Source: an uncultured Collinsella sp.
Lineage (GTDB): Bacteria; Actinomycetota; Coriobacteriia; Coriobacteriales; Coriobacteriaceae
DNA: 64,000 bases
Reading direction: 5' to 3'
Assembly: GCA_900540985.1 (NCBI GenBank)
Contig: UQIC01000007.1
Location: 1-64,000, forward strand
Each line of letters begins with the position of its first letter. Position 1 is the stretch's first letter. Shown in pieces: positions 49,892 through 59,145 of the stretch. The position numbers and the translations under genes are program-made. The notes below the pieces were generated by a model that saw only the letters and a list, made by a program, of their open reading frames with translations, made no database searches and was not told where the DNA came from.

Positions 49892-50692
49892 GTGGGATTT
49901 CGCGACGTTAAGCGTTCTAAGAGCGCAAAAGACACGCGTATTATTGCAATCATCAATCAAAAAGGCGGCGTCGGTAAGTCAACGACGGCTGTAAACCTTG
50001 CAGCAGCACTGGGTGAGCAGGGTCGTAAGACGCTGATTGTCGATTTTGATCCGCAAGGAAACAGCACTAGCGGATTTGGAATTGAAAAAGAAGACCTTGA
50101 CTACTGCATTTATGATGCATTGTTGAACGATGTGCCGGCAGAATCACTTGTTCTTGATACAAATTGTAAAAAGGTATTCGTTATTCCGGCTACAATTCAG
50201 CTTGCAGGCGCGGAAATTGAGCTCGTAAGCGCAATCGCTCGTGAAACCCGCCTCAAAGATTTGCTTGAGCCGATTCAGGACGAGTTCGATTTTATTTTCA
50301 TTGACTGTCCCCCCTCGCTCGGCCTGCTTACTATCAACGCCTTGACCGCAGCAGACAGCGTTTTGATTCCGATCCAATGCGAGTATTATGCACTCGAGGG
50401 CGTTACGAAGCTGCTTGAGTCAATGAAGATGGTCAAATCACGTCTGAACAAGGGCTTAGACACCTATGGTGTGCTTATGACCATGTATGACTCGCGTACT
50501 TCTCTATCGAATCAGGTTGTTGAGGAGGTTCAATCGTACTTTGGTGATAAGGCGTTTAAGACGCTGATCCCCCGTACGGTTAAAATCTCCGAAGCTCCGT
50601 CTTTTGGAGAACCGGTAATTACCTATGCACCTCAAAATAAGGGTGCAAAAGCGTATATGAACCTTGCAAAAGAGGTGATCAAGCGTGCCTAG
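49892..50692 (+). CDS. parA: chromosome partitioning ATPase ParA (Soj)
   Basis: 266 residues from a GTG with AGGAGGGACC upstream. Deviant Walker A KGGVGKSTT near 26-34, Walker A' region LIVDFDPQGNST, and Walker B FIFIDCPPSLG. It binds DNA dynamically and is stimulated by ParB; in many bacteria it also acts on DnaA. It overlaps parB by 8 bases. Confidence 0.97.
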   Translation: MGFRDVKRSKSAKDTRIIAIINQKGGVGKSTTAVNLAAALGEQGRKTLIVDFDPQGNSTSGFGIEKEDLDYCIYDALLNDVPAESLVLDTNCKKVFVIPATIQLAGAEIELVSAIARETRLKDLLEPIQDEFDFIFIDCPPSLGLLTINALTAADSVLIPIQCEYYALEGVTKLLESMKMVKSRLNKGLDTYGVLMTMYDSRTSLSNQVVEEVQSYFGDKAFKTLIPRTVKISEAPSFGEPVITYAPQNKGAKAYMNLAKEVIKRA

Positions 50693-51590
50693 TGTAAAGA
50701 AACGTGGCGGATTGGGACGTGGACTCAATGCTTTGGTCTCAGAGGCCGAGTATGAGACCGGTGGTTCGACTACATCGGCTGCAACTACTTCATCTGAAAT
50801 AAAACTACCTATTGAGGATATCGTTCCCAACCCTAATCAGCCGCGAATTCACTTTAACGAAACTGAACTTCGTGAGCTGAGCGAGTCAATCCAAGAACAT
50901 GGCGTTTTGCAGCCGCTATTGGTTCGCAAGCATGGAAACGGCTATGAGATCATTGCCGGTGAGCGTCGTTACCAGGCGTCAAAACTTGCTGGTCTTGAGG
51001 AACTGCCTGTCATCATTAAAGATGTTAATGATGAAGAGATGCTAGCTCTTGCTCTTATCGAAAACCTTCAGCGTTCTGATCTAAATCCCGTCGAAGAGGC
51101 TAAGGGCTACCGCCAGCTTATCGATGCCAGCGGTATGACCCAGGAGGCATTGTCGAAGGCGGTAAGCAAGTCACGTTCTGCAATTACAAACTCGCTGCGT
51201 CTTCTTGACCTCCCCGAAGTCGTGCAGCAGATGATTTTTGAGGGCAAACTTACTGCTGGTCATGCACGTGCGATTCTTGCAGTTCCCTATGAGGATGCTC
51301 GAATTCGACTTGCTGAGAAGGTTGTTGCTGAGGGCCTTTCCGTAAGAGCGACAGAAAATCTTGCTCCGTTGTTTTCTGCCGGAGAGACACCTAAAACTCC
51401 GAGGCCTGCAACGCCCCAGTCTTTTAAAAAGGCTGCCCGCGTGCTTCGTCAGGTTTTTAATACCAACGTGCGTGTGAAGAGCTCGCGTGGAAAAAATAAG
51501 ATTGAGATTGAGTTTAAAGACGAGGAAGAGCTCTCTCGTATTCTTGGCGAAATGATTCAGTTTGATCAAGGAGACCAAGATGAGGAATAG
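50685..51590 (+). CDS. parB: chromosome partitioning protein ParB (Spo0J)
   Basis: 301 residues from a GTG overlapping parA. The start KKRGGLGRGLNALVSE is the family N-terminal motif; the CTPase fold has NPNQPRIHF and the C-motif GERRYQASK; the helix-turn-helix includes MTQEALSKAVSKSRSAITNS; a C-terminal dimerisation region ends in an acidic tail. It binds the three parS sites just upstream and spreads as a CTP clamp. Confidence 0.97.
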   Translation: MPSVKKRGGLGRGLNALVSEAEYETGGSTTSAATTSSEIKLPIEDIVPNPNQPRIHFNETELRELSESIQEHGVLQPLLVRKHGNGYEIIAGERRYQASKLAGLEELPVIIKDVNDEEMLALALIENLQRSDLNPVEEAKGYRQLIDASGMTQEALSKAVSKSRSAITNSLRLLDLPEVVQQMIFEGKLTAGHARAILAVPYEDARIRLAEKVVAEGLSVRATENLAPLFSAGETPKTPRPATPQSFKKAARVLRQVFNTNVRVKSSRGKNKIEIEFKDEEELSRILGEMIQFDQGDQDEE

Positions 51591-51834
51591 GATTTTAACT
51601 GCGATTGCATTGGCGACGACTCTCGCGGCTGGCGCCTTTGCTGGCTTTAAGATCGCGACAGACGATGATCTTCGAGGTCGTTTGCTTCGTGGTGCGCAAG
51701 ATATCGTCGATACATCCAAGAAGAAAATGGATGTTATGACAGAAGATGTTGCCATGCGCACTGCTCAGGTAACGAAGAATCCCAAGATCAATCAAGGTTG
51801 GGTTAGCAACCAATGGGAAAATGTAGGCTATTAG
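51580..51834 (+). CDS. small membrane-anchored protein after parB
   Basis: 84 residues from the ATG at 51580, which overlaps the parB stop by 11 bases and has AAGGAG upstream. One N-terminal hydrophobic segment (ILTAIALATTLAAGAFAGF) is followed by a charged, mostly helical domain (DDDLRGRLLRGAQDIVDTSK), reminiscent of YtxH-like small proteins. The overlap suggests it is translated with parB. Function unknown. Confidence 0.72.
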   Translation: MRNRILTAIALATTLAAGAFAGFKIATDDDLRGRLLRGAQDIVDTSKKKMDVMTEDVAMRTAQVTKNPKINQGWVSNQWENVGY

Positions 51835-51863
51835 GTACCTAACAATTACCAGTATATTTTGGA

Positions 51864-51904
51864 GGGTCTTTGTCTGATTCACGAGACAAGGACCCCTTAT
51901 TTTG
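51864..51904 (+). terminator. terminator of the parA-parB operon
   Basis: GGGTCTTTGTCT pairs with AGACAAGGACCC (one G-U) and is followed by CTTATTTT, 30 bases past the last stop. Confidence 0.75.
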
Positions 51905-51960
51905 CCCGTAAAAAATGGGACCAGCAGCAGCAAAGTTAAAATTGTGGTCAATAAATGAAA

Positions 51961-51993
51961 CAGTCCCGGTTACATATCCTGCAACCGGGACTG
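51961..51993 (-). terminator. terminator for rlmN
   Basis: CAGTCCCGGTT/AACCGGGACTG arms of 11 bp. On the minus strand TTTCATTTATT follows. About 40 bases past the rlmN stop. Confidence 0.65.
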
Positions 51994-51998
51994 TTCGA

Positions 51999-52014
51999 TG
52001 TTTCACATGAAACG
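51999..52014. promoter_or_regulatory. parS-like site (14/16)
   Basis: TGTTTCACATGAAACG differs from parS at two positions. It lies between the par operon and rlmN. A weak ParB site is plausible. Confidence 0.5.
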
Positions 52015-52032
52015 TTTTGGGGTGCGACTCCC

Positions 52033-53085
52033 CTATGCGTTCTTCTGAACTTTGAAGCGCTGCTTCAGCTGTCCGCAGGCGGCGTCAATATCGTTACCAC
52101 GGGAGTTACGAATCGTGGTCTCGATGCCACGGGACTCAAGACGACGCTGAAGATCCTCAACCTTATGAATCGGCGACGGCTTGAGCGGGCTGCCCTCGAT
52201 GTCGTTAAGCTGAATCAGGTTAACGTGGCACAGCGTTCCTTCGCAGAAGTCGCAGAGCGCCTGCATCTCGGGATTCGTATCGTTGACGCCTTCGATCATG
52301 GCATACTCATAGGTCGGGCGGCGGCCAGTCTTCTCGGTGTAAAGCTGAAGCGCCTCGTGAAGGCGAAGCAGCGTGTACTTCTTAACACCGGGCATGAGCT
52401 TGTTGCGTGTCGACTGGATGGCGGAATGCAGGGAAACGGCAAGCGTGAACTGCTCGGGGATGTCGGCAAATTTGCGAATACCGGGAATAACGCCGCTGGT
52501 AGAGACGGTGAGGTGACGAGCGCCGATACCGATGCCATCGGGGTCGTTGAGGATTCGCAGCGCCTTGAGAACCTCGTCGTAGTTGGCAAACGGCTCGCCC
52601 TGGCCCATGAAGACAACGCTCGTGGCACGCTCGCCAAAGGCGTTGGATACATGAAGCACCTGGTCGACGATCTCTTGAGCGGTCAGCGAGCGCTTGAGGC
52701 CGTTGAGACCGGTAGCGCAAAAGGCGCAGCCCATGCCGCAGCCTGCCTGGGTGGAAACGCAAACAGAAAGCTTGTTACGGCGGGGCATGCCGACAGTCTC
52801 GACGGAAACGCCGTCGTGGTACTCGAGCAGATACTTGCGAGAGCCATCTTTGGAAACCTGCTTGGTTAGTTCAGTCGGCGTGTCAAAGGCAAAAGCCTCT
52901 TTAAGCTGTTCGCGGAAAGCCTTGGGAAGGTTGGTCATATCGTCAAACGAACAAACGTTCTTCTCAAAGACCCATTCGATGAGCTGCTTCGCGCGGAAGG
53001 CGGGCTGGCCAAGTTCGGCCACAAGGTCGCGAATATCGTTTTGGCTCAAGTCGCGAATGTCCTGAGATTTAGTCCTGGGATTCAT
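52033..53085 (-). CDS. rlmN: dual-specificity 23S rRNA/tRNA methyltransferase RlmN
   Basis: 350 residues, normal length. The radical-SAM cluster motif CGMGCAFC (CxxxCxxC) is near 116-123, with a further Cys in STQAGCG. VVFMGQGEPFANYDE carries Gln where most RlmN have Met (GMGEP). The C-terminal catalytic Cys is in IDAACGQL. It methylates A2503 of 23S rRNA and A37 of some tRNAs. GAAAGG precedes the ATG. Single gene, convergent with the par operon. Confidence 0.95.
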   Translation of the reverse strand: MNPRTKSQDIRDLSQNDIRDLVAELGQPAFRAKQLIEWVFEKNVCSFDDMTNLPKAFREQLKEAFAFDTPTELTKQVSKDGSRKYLLEYHDGVSVETVGMPRRNKLSVCVSTQAGCGMGCAFCATGLNGLKRSLTAQEIVDQVLHVSNAFGERATSVVFMGQGEPFANYDEVLKALRILNDPDGIGIGARHLTVSTSGVIPGIRKFADIPEQFTLAVSLHSAIQSTRNKLMPGVKKYTLLRLHEALQLYTEKTGRRPTYEYAMIEGVNDTNPEMQALCDFCEGTLCHVNLIQLNDIEGSPLKPSPIHKVEDLQRRLESRGIETTIRNSRGNDIDAACGQLKQRFKVQKNA

Positions 53086-53170
53086 GGAAGCCTTTCGATT
53101 TTGGGGAAACGTAGAGGGTATCGCTACAATATGGTATCAGCTGCAGAAATTATAGAGGAGGAGTCTGCCC

Positions 53171-54136
53171 ATGCCGGGTAAAAGCCTAGAGAACATGCAC
53201 GTAGCGGTCTTGGCGGGCGGTCATTCCGCTGAGCGCGAGATCTCGCTCAATTCGGGAAAGAACGTCGTGGTTGCCTTGAAGGAGGCCGGCTACACTTCGG
53301 TGGAGCTGCTCGACACGGCTGCCGATGATTTTATGGTAACCATGGCGACCGGCGGCTTTGACGTGGCGTTTATCGCCATGCACGGTGCCGGCGGCGAGGA
53401 TGGCGCCATGCAGGGCGCTATGGAGACCCTGGGTATCCCCTACACGGCCTCGGGCGTGCTTGCCAGCGCCTGCGGTGCCGACAAGGAGGTCTCTAAGCTC
53501 CTGTACGCCAAGGCGGGCATTCCCGTTGCCCCCGGCCTTGCGCTCGAGGTGGGCGATGAAGTCGATATCGATCATATCGTCGAGGTTTGTGGCGAGCGCT
53601 GCTTTGTGAAGCCGGCCGTCAACGGTTCCAGCTATGGCATTTCCCTGGTCCATGAGCCCTCCGAGCTGCCCGCGGCAATCGCCAAGGCGTTTGAGTACGG
53701 CGACAAAGTGCTGGTCGAGAAGTGCATCGAGGGTACCGAGATCACCGTCGGCGTATACGGCGAAGATGACGTGCGCGCTCTGCCGATTGTCGAGATTCAC
53801 AAGCCCGAGGACTGCGAGTTCTACGATCTGGACGTGAAATATGTCGACCCTACGGACATCCATCGCATTCCGGCGCAGATTTCACCCGAGAACTACGCTC
53901 GTGCCCAGGAGCTTGCCTGTGCCGCTCACAAGGCGCTCGGTTGCCTGGGCATCTCGCGCAGCGATTTTATCGTGAGCGAGGACGGCCCCGTTATCCTCGA
54001 GACCAATACCATTCCCGGCATGACCGATACGTCGCTGTATCCGGATGAGATCCGCCACACCGACGACATGACGTTCCCGCAGGTTTGTGACAGTCTGATC
54101 CGTATGGGTCTTCGTCGAGCGGGCATTGCATGCTAA
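53171..54136 (+). CDS. ddl: D-alanine-D-alanine ligase
   Basis: 321 residues with the ATP-grasp layout: AVLAGGHSAEREISLNSG near 13, IAMHGAGGEDGAMQG near 68, the ATP loop KPAVNGSSYGIS near 156, and the metal site ILETNTIPGMTDTSLYP near 278. AGAGGAGG precedes the ATG. It makes the D-Ala-D-Ala dipeptide for peptidoglycan; the specificity loop shows no VanA-type change that I can recognise. It overlaps the dinG gene by 7 bases. Confidence 0.95.
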   Translation: MPGKSLENMHVAVLAGGHSAEREISLNSGKNVVVALKEAGYTSVELLDTAADDFMVTMATGGFDVAFIAMHGAGGEDGAMQGAMETLGIPYTASGVLASACGADKEVSKLLYAKAGIPVAPGLALEVGDEVDIDHIVEVCGERCFVKPAVNGSSYGISLVHEPSELPAAIAKAFEYGDKVLVEKCIEGTEITVGVYGEDDVRALPIVEIHKPEDCEFYDLDVKYVDPTDIHRIPAQISPENYARAQELACAAHKALGCLGISRSDFIVSEDGPVILETNTIPGMTDTSLYPDEIRHTDDMTFPQVCDSLIRMGLRRAGIAC

Positions 54137-57024
54137 TCGAGGACGCGGTTTCGTCAGGAACGCCGCAGTTTGTCATCGACTCCTATGCCACGCTTGCCGA
54201 ACGCGCCAAAACGCAGCCCTTCGGCCTTATCGAGGAAGATGTGATTGTCCTCGATACCGAGACCACGGGTCTTTCGGTGCAGGACAACGAGCTGATCGAG
54301 ATCTCGGCGGCCCGTCTTTCGGGCCGCGAGGTTATCGACCGCTTCGATACCTTCGTGCATCCCAGGCAGCTGATTCCCGCCGAGATTACCGAGCTCACGA
54401 GCATTACAAATGCCGATGTGGCAGATGCCCCGTCGGCCGTTGAGGCCGTCGCCGCTCTCGCCGATTTTGTCGGTGGTTGTCCGGTGATCGCACATAACGC
54501 CACGTTCGACCGCTCGTTTATCGAGTCGGTCAAAGGCGGCGTCAACGTGAGCGATATTTGGATCGATTCGCTGGCGCTGTCGCGAATCGCGCTTCCGCGC
54601 CTGGCCTCGCACAAGCTGTCTTTTATGGCCGATCTGTTTGGCTGTGACTCGGTATCACACCGTGCCAATGCCGACGTCGACGCCCTGTGTGGCGTATGGC
54701 GCGTGTTGCTCGTGGCGCTCACCGACTTGCCCCAGGGCCTCATGGCGCGCCTAGCCGACATGCATCCGGATGTGCCTTGGTCCTATCGTCCTATCTTCTC
54801 ATTCTTGGCAGGGCAGAACCCTGGTTCTATCTTCTCTCTCAGCGCCGCTCGTGCTGACGTTCTCAAGGCCGATCGCGCCGACGATCGGGTGGACGCCGAC
54901 GAACTACCGGTCCTCAAGATGCCGAGTCGTGAGGAGATTGAGGCAGACTATGCGCCGGGTGGCCTGGTCAATCGCATGTATCCCACTTACGAGCCGCGTG
55001 ATGAGCAGATCGCGATGGCGCTCGAGGTCCGCGATGCGCTGGTCACGGGCACTCATCGTGTAATTGAGGCGGGCACAGGCGTCGGCAAATCGATGGCCTA
55101 TCTGGTGCCTTTTGCCGAGGCAGCACGCCGTAACAACATCACGGTTGGTATTGCGACCAAATCGAACAATCTAGCCGACCAGCTCATGTACTATGAGCTT
55201 CCAAAACTTGCCGAGCAACTGGAAGGTGGTCTGTCATTTTGCGCTCTCAAGGGGTATGACCACTATCCGTGCCTGCGCAAGCTTGAGCGCATGAGCCGCG
55301 GCCAGGTCGAGATTACCACCAAGCGCGATCCGGCGGACACGCTCACGGCGGTCGCGGTCATTATGGCGTACGTCTGCCAATCAGCCGATGGCGACCTCGA
55401 CTCACTTGGCATTCGGTGGCGCAGCGTCAACCGCCCCGACTTTACGACGGCCTCGCGCGAGTGTGCTCGTCGCCTCTGCCCGTTTTTCCCTGATAAATGC
55501 TTGGTCCACGGCGCTCGTCGTCGTGCGGCGCATGCCGATGTGGTGGTCACCAACCATTCCCTGCTGTTCCGTAACGTCGCGGCCGAGGGCAGGATTTTGC
55601 CTCCGATTCGTCATTGGGTAATCGACGAGGCCCATTCCATCGAGCGCGAGGCGCGCCGTCAGTGGGCGCGCGTGGTGTCGGCGGACGAATCACGCGTTCT
55701 GTTTGAGCGCCTGGGTGGCTCGAGCACCGGTGCGCTAAGCCAGGTCTCCCGTGATTTGGCAACCTCTGAGGGCTCTACACTCTATCTGGGCCTTACTGCC
55801 AAGGCGACGTCGACGGTTGCGCGCGCGAGCATGGCAATCGCCGACGTGTTCGATGGCGTTCGCGAGCTCGGCCGCCGTGCCCGTGGGGGTTATGACAATG
55901 CCAATCTATGGATTGGCCCCGAGTTGCGCGAATCTGACGACTGGCATGATTTCTTACAGTCGGCCTACACTGCCATCGACGCATTGGAACAAGCTGACAA
56001 GAGCGTCGATGCGCTGGTGCAAGCCGTCGCCGCCGACAAGCTCGAGGTTGTTGTCGACCTGGGTGATATCTCGCGCCGCCTGCACGAGCTGGCCGAGAAC
56101 CTCAAACTCATCATTGATGGCACCGATGAACACTACGTGTATTCGCTGCAGGTCAATCGCAGGTTGCGTGCCGGCGGAGAGTCAATGACCGCAGAGCGCA
56201 TCGACATTGGCGAGGCCTTGGCAACCGAGTGGCTGCCCGAGGTTCACACGGCTATCTTTGCCTCGGCGACCATGACGGTGTCCAAAAGCTTTGAACACTT
56301 TAACCACGCGGTCGGCCTCGATCGCATCGGTGCTTCAACATCCTCATCGTTGCACTTGGACTCGAGCTACGACTTCGATTCGAACATGGCTGTAGTCGTT
56401 GCGGGCGATATCCCCGATCCGCGCGATCGTGAGAGCTATCTTACGGCGCTCGAGCGCGTGCTGGTCGACGCCCATCTTGCCATGGGCGGATCGGTGCTCA
56501 CGCTGTTCACCAATCGGCGCGACATGGAAGACCTGTACGCCCGCGTTGAGCCCAAGATGGCCCGTGCGGGTCTGGAGCTCAACTGCCAGCAGCGCAACTC
56601 ATCTCCTCGTCGCCTGCGCGACCGGTTTATCAACGAGCCGACCTCGTCGCTTTTTGCTCTTAAGGCCTTCTGGGAGGGATTCGACGCCAGCGGCGAGACG
56701 CTGCGCTGCGTCATCATTCCCAAGCTGCCGTTCTCGAGTCCCACGGACCCGCTCTCGTGCGAGCGCAACCTGCGCGAAGACCGCGCTTGGGCGCGCTATT
56801 CGCTGCCCGAGGCGGTGCTCGAGGTCAAGCAGGCGGCCGGCCGCCTTATCCGCTCGTCGACCGATTGCGGCGTGCTGATTCTGGCCGACCCGCGCCTGGT
56901 GACGAAGGGCTACGGAAAGAAGTTCTTAACGTCGCTGCCCACGAGCTCCTACCAGCGCATCGAATCGGCGCAGATCGGGCACTATCTGCAACTGTGGCGT
57001 GCACGCCACGAGCGGCGGCGCTAA
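54130..57024 (+). CDS. dinG: exonuclease-DinG family helicase
   Basis: 964 residues. An N-terminal DEDDh 3'-5' exonuclease (DTETTG at 42-47, HNATFDRSF near 122, HRANADVDAL near 177) is fused to a superfamily 2 XPD/DinG-type helicase: Walker A EAGTGVGKS near 314, VIDEAHSIE box near 498, ASATM motif III-like, and QAAGRLIRSSTDCGVLI near the end. Cysteines in HYPCLRK and in ECARRLCPFFPDKC are placed to bind a 4Fe-4S cluster. This two-domain form matches Gram-positive DinG. It overlaps ddl and is convergent with two WYL regulators, which suggests a DNA-damage context. Confidence 0.9.
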   Translation: MLIEDAVSSGTPQFVIDSYATLAERAKTQPFGLIEEDVIVLDTETTGLSVQDNELIEISAARLSGREVIDRFDTFVHPRQLIPAEITELTSITNADVADAPSAVEAVAALADFVGGCPVIAHNATFDRSFIESVKGGVNVSDIWIDSLALSRIALPRLASHKLSFMADLFGCDSVSHRANADVDALCGVWRVLLVALTDLPQGLMARLADMHPDVPWSYRPIFSFLAGQNPGSIFSLSAARADVLKADRADDRVDADELPVLKMPSREEIEADYAPGGLVNRMYPTYEPRDEQIAMALEVRDALVTGTHRVIEAGTGVGKSMAYLVPFAEAARRNNITVGIATKSNNLADQLMYYELPKLAEQLEGGLSFCALKGYDHYPCLRKLERMSRGQVEITTKRDPADTLTAVAVIMAYVCQSADGDLDSLGIRWRSVNRPDFTTASRECARRLCPFFPDKCLVHGARRRAAHADVVVTNHSLLFRNVAAEGRILPPIRHWVIDEAHSIEREARRQWARVVSADESRVLFERLGGSSTGALSQVSRDLATSEGSTLYLGLTAKATSTVARASMAIADVFDGVRELGRRARGGYDNANLWIGPELRESDDWHDFLQSAYTAIDALEQADKSVDALVQAVAADKLEVVVDLGDISRRLHELAENLKLIIDGTDEHYVYSLQVNRRLRAGGESMTAERIDIGEALATEWLPEVHTAIFASATMTVSKSFEHFNHAVGLDRIGASTSSSLHLDSSYDFDSNMAVVVAGDIPDPRDRESYLTALERVLVDAHLAMGGSVLTLFTNRRDMEDLYARVEPKMARAGLELNCQQRNSSPRRLRDRFINEPTSSLFALKAFWEGFDASGETLRCVIIPKLPFSSPTDPLSCERNLREDRAWARYSLPEAVLEVKQAAGRLIRSSTDCGVLILADPRLVTKGYGKKFLTSLPTSSYQRIESAQIGHYLQLWRARHERRR

Positions 57025-57938
57025 AGCGGACAGACGAGGGTTTTTGCCATATCGCACAGACGCTTTGACAGGGCGGGGTCATCCAAGATGCGGATGGCTC
57101 CGCCCGCTGCGATTATCTGGCTCAGTAGCCAACGCTCGGAGCCGTAATGCACGGTTACCGTTGCCATGTCTGCCCCGCTGCGCTCGATTAGGGTGATGCC
57201 GGCCCAGTCCAGATACTCCGCCATATCGAATGGCATCAAGAGCTTTGCGCTACGCTGCGTCCGAGCAAGGGAATCGTGGAGGGATGTGACGTCCGGTGCA
57301 TGAGGCACGACGGAGTCTTCCGTCAAGGCGAGTCCCTCGATTTTATCCATGCGATAGGTGCGCTGCTCATCGACCGCGATGTCCCAGGCAATCAGGTATG
57401 TTTGGTCGCCGTTTGCCGTAATGCGCAAGGGGTCGACCAGACGCTCACGTGGCCGTGCATCGTCCATCGAGCGATACGAGATGCGGCAGCGAACGCCGTC
57501 CTGAATGGCGCAGCTCAGCTGCTGCCAGTGCGACCCGTGGTTGACGGTGTCAAAGACGCGCTGGTTATAGCCGAGCTCTTCGGGTAGAAGGGCATGTCGA
57601 ATCCGAGCTGCCGTCTGCGGCTCGATCCCCAACGATTCAAGTTCATGGTTGAGCACAGCGCCCTCGGCGGCACTCAGGCGCAGCGGTAGCACACGCCCGG
57701 CGTCACCGGTGAGGACCACACGCTCGCCGCGGCATTCGCAGATGATGCGCGCGCCCGATTCTCGGTCCGCGAGCGTCGAGACGATCTCGAGAATCTCGTC
57801 GAGCGACACCCCCGTGATGCCAAAGCGACTGCAAATCTCGGTTCGTGTCATGCCGCTCTCGCCGGCGGCGTAGAGGGCCTCCATGATGTCGATGGCGCGC
57901 GAGAGTCTCTGCTCGCTGGTGAGTTTACGCACGGGCAT
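57021..57938 (-). CDS. WYL-domain regulator, PafC-like
   Basis: 305 residues: N-terminal winged helix (LSRAIDIMEALYAAGESGMT then FGITGVSLDEILEIVS), then a WYL domain (VRCRISYRSMDDARPRERLV, YLIAWDIAVDEQRTYRMDKI) and a C-terminal extension. It overlaps the upstream WYL gene by 14 bases, so the two are translated together like PafC and PafB of mycobacteria, which form a heteromeric activator of the RecA-independent DNA-damage response. Its stop overlaps that of dinG by 4 bases on the opposite strand. Confidence 0.82.
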   Translation of the reverse strand: MPVRKLTSEQRLSRAIDIMEALYAAGESGMTRTEICSRFGITGVSLDEILEIVSTLADRESGARIICECRGERVVLTGDAGRVLPLRLSAAEGAVLNHELESLGIEPQTAARIRHALLPEELGYNQRVFDTVNHGSHWQQLSCAIQDGVRCRISYRSMDDARPRERLVDPLRITANGDQTYLIAWDIAVDEQRTYRMDKIEGLALTEDSVVPHAPDVTSLHDSLARTQRSAKLLMPFDMAEYLDWAGITLIERSGADMATVTVHYGSERWLLSQIIAAGGAIRILDDPALSKRLCDMAKTLVCPL

Positions 57939-58947
57939 ACTCGTGCACCGTCCTTTCGATGAGGTGGTTCCACGCCTGCTTGAGCGATTTGGGGGCCATG
58001 GGCCTCATGCCGTCCATGGCGTGGGCCATGCAAAATGAGGCAGCGGCTTCAAGGTCGCGCACGTCAACGGTCCAGGTCCATCCTGCATCGGTGTGTGCGA
58101 GCTCACCTCGCCCACGCGTGAGGCCGTTGATCATATCGATCTGCGTCTGAGGGGCGAACGAGAACGTAGCTGCAACGGGCGGTCGGTCGGCAAAATCGAA
58201 TTCAAAGAACAGATAGTCGTTGAGATTGAAGTCCGCGGGGATGACGTAGGCCTTCGAAGGACGCCAAGCGCGAACGATACGGTCGCAGCGGAATGTCCTG
58301 ATGTCGCCGGTGACGTTGTCGAGGCCGCAGAAGTACGCCACGCCCTCGCGCTCGAACATGCCGTAGACGCAGACGGTACGTTCTTTCTGCTCACCGCGTC
58401 CGTTCTGATATAAAAATCGCAGCGCGCATCGCTCGGCAAAGGCGCTCCATACCGCATCGACGGTGGGAGAGCGGCGGATCGGTGCTTCGTCCACCGTCGT
58501 CCTACCGGTGAGGTAGGCAATCTTGGAGCGAATATCGGCAAGCGGTGCGGCAAAAGTGGATGAGCCGGCCGCTAGTGTCTGGTCGATGGCGTTGAGCAGG
58601 ATATCGGCGTCGTCTGCGGTGATGAGGCCGCCTGCTGCAAAGGTGTGCTCGCGGTCGATTGTCCACGAGCTTTCCTCGGTCTCCTGTGCACCGGCGGGGC
58701 GAACCTCCTTGATTAAGATGCCACGCTCGAGCAGTTTGTCACGATCGCGCCGAAACTTGCGCTTATCCGAGTCGATGTTGCCCGAGTCATATCCCAGGTC
58801 AGAATCCAAGACGATCTGCTCGGTCGTTAGCGGTTCGGGGGAGCTATTGAGCACAAAGAAAAGATTGAGGATGCGCTGAGCCGTTTTATCGAAACTGGGC
58901 TCCGAATTCCCCTTTTTAATTGTCTCGGTCGTGTCGCTTGCCGTCAT
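57925..58947 (-). CDS. WYL-domain regulator, PafB-like
   Basis: 340 residues: a polar N-terminal 20-residue lead, winged helix (AQRILNLFFVLNSSPEPLTT, SDKRKFRRDRDKLLERGILI) and WYL domain (CALRFLYQNGRGEQKERTVC, VAYFCGLDNVTGDIRTFRCD). First gene of the WYL pair. In mycobacteria PafBC genes sit near the Pup-proteasome; none of those genes is in this window. WYL domains are thought to sense nucleic-acid ligands. The adjacent dinG suggests a DNA-repair role. Confidence 0.82.
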   Translation of the reverse strand: MTASDTTETIKKGNSEPSFDKTAQRILNLFFVLNSSPEPLTTEQIVLDSDLGYDSGNIDSDKRKFRRDRDKLLERGILIKEVRPAGAQETEESSWTIDREHTFAAGGLITADDADILLNAIDQTLAAGSSTFAAPLADIRSKIAYLTGRTTVDEAPIRRSPTVDAVWSAFAERCALRFLYQNGRGEQKERTVCVYGMFEREGVAYFCGLDNVTGDIRTFRCDRIVRAWRPSKAYVIPADFNLNDYLFFEFDFADRPPVAATFSFAPQTQIDMINGLTRGRGELAHTDAGWTWTVDVRDLEAAASFCMAHAMDGMRPMAPKSLKQAWNHLIERTVHEYARA

Positions 58948-59145
58948 AGAGTCCTCGCATGAGAAGGTGGTTTGCTGCCATGATTTTAGTCCGATATGGA
59001 GATTAGGCTATATCCTTGTCCGCTCAGGGCGTTAAGATGGCCCGAATTCGGTCGTTTGCGCTCGCTCGGGGTATACTTTCGACTATATACGGTTCTAATG
59101 TGCATGCATTGGGCCTATTTGTCGGATTATGGATGTGGAGCGCAC

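Noticed and set aside
51955..52869. 304-codon plus-strand frame
   Set aside because: Shadow of rlmN; the radical-SAM motif is on the minus strand.
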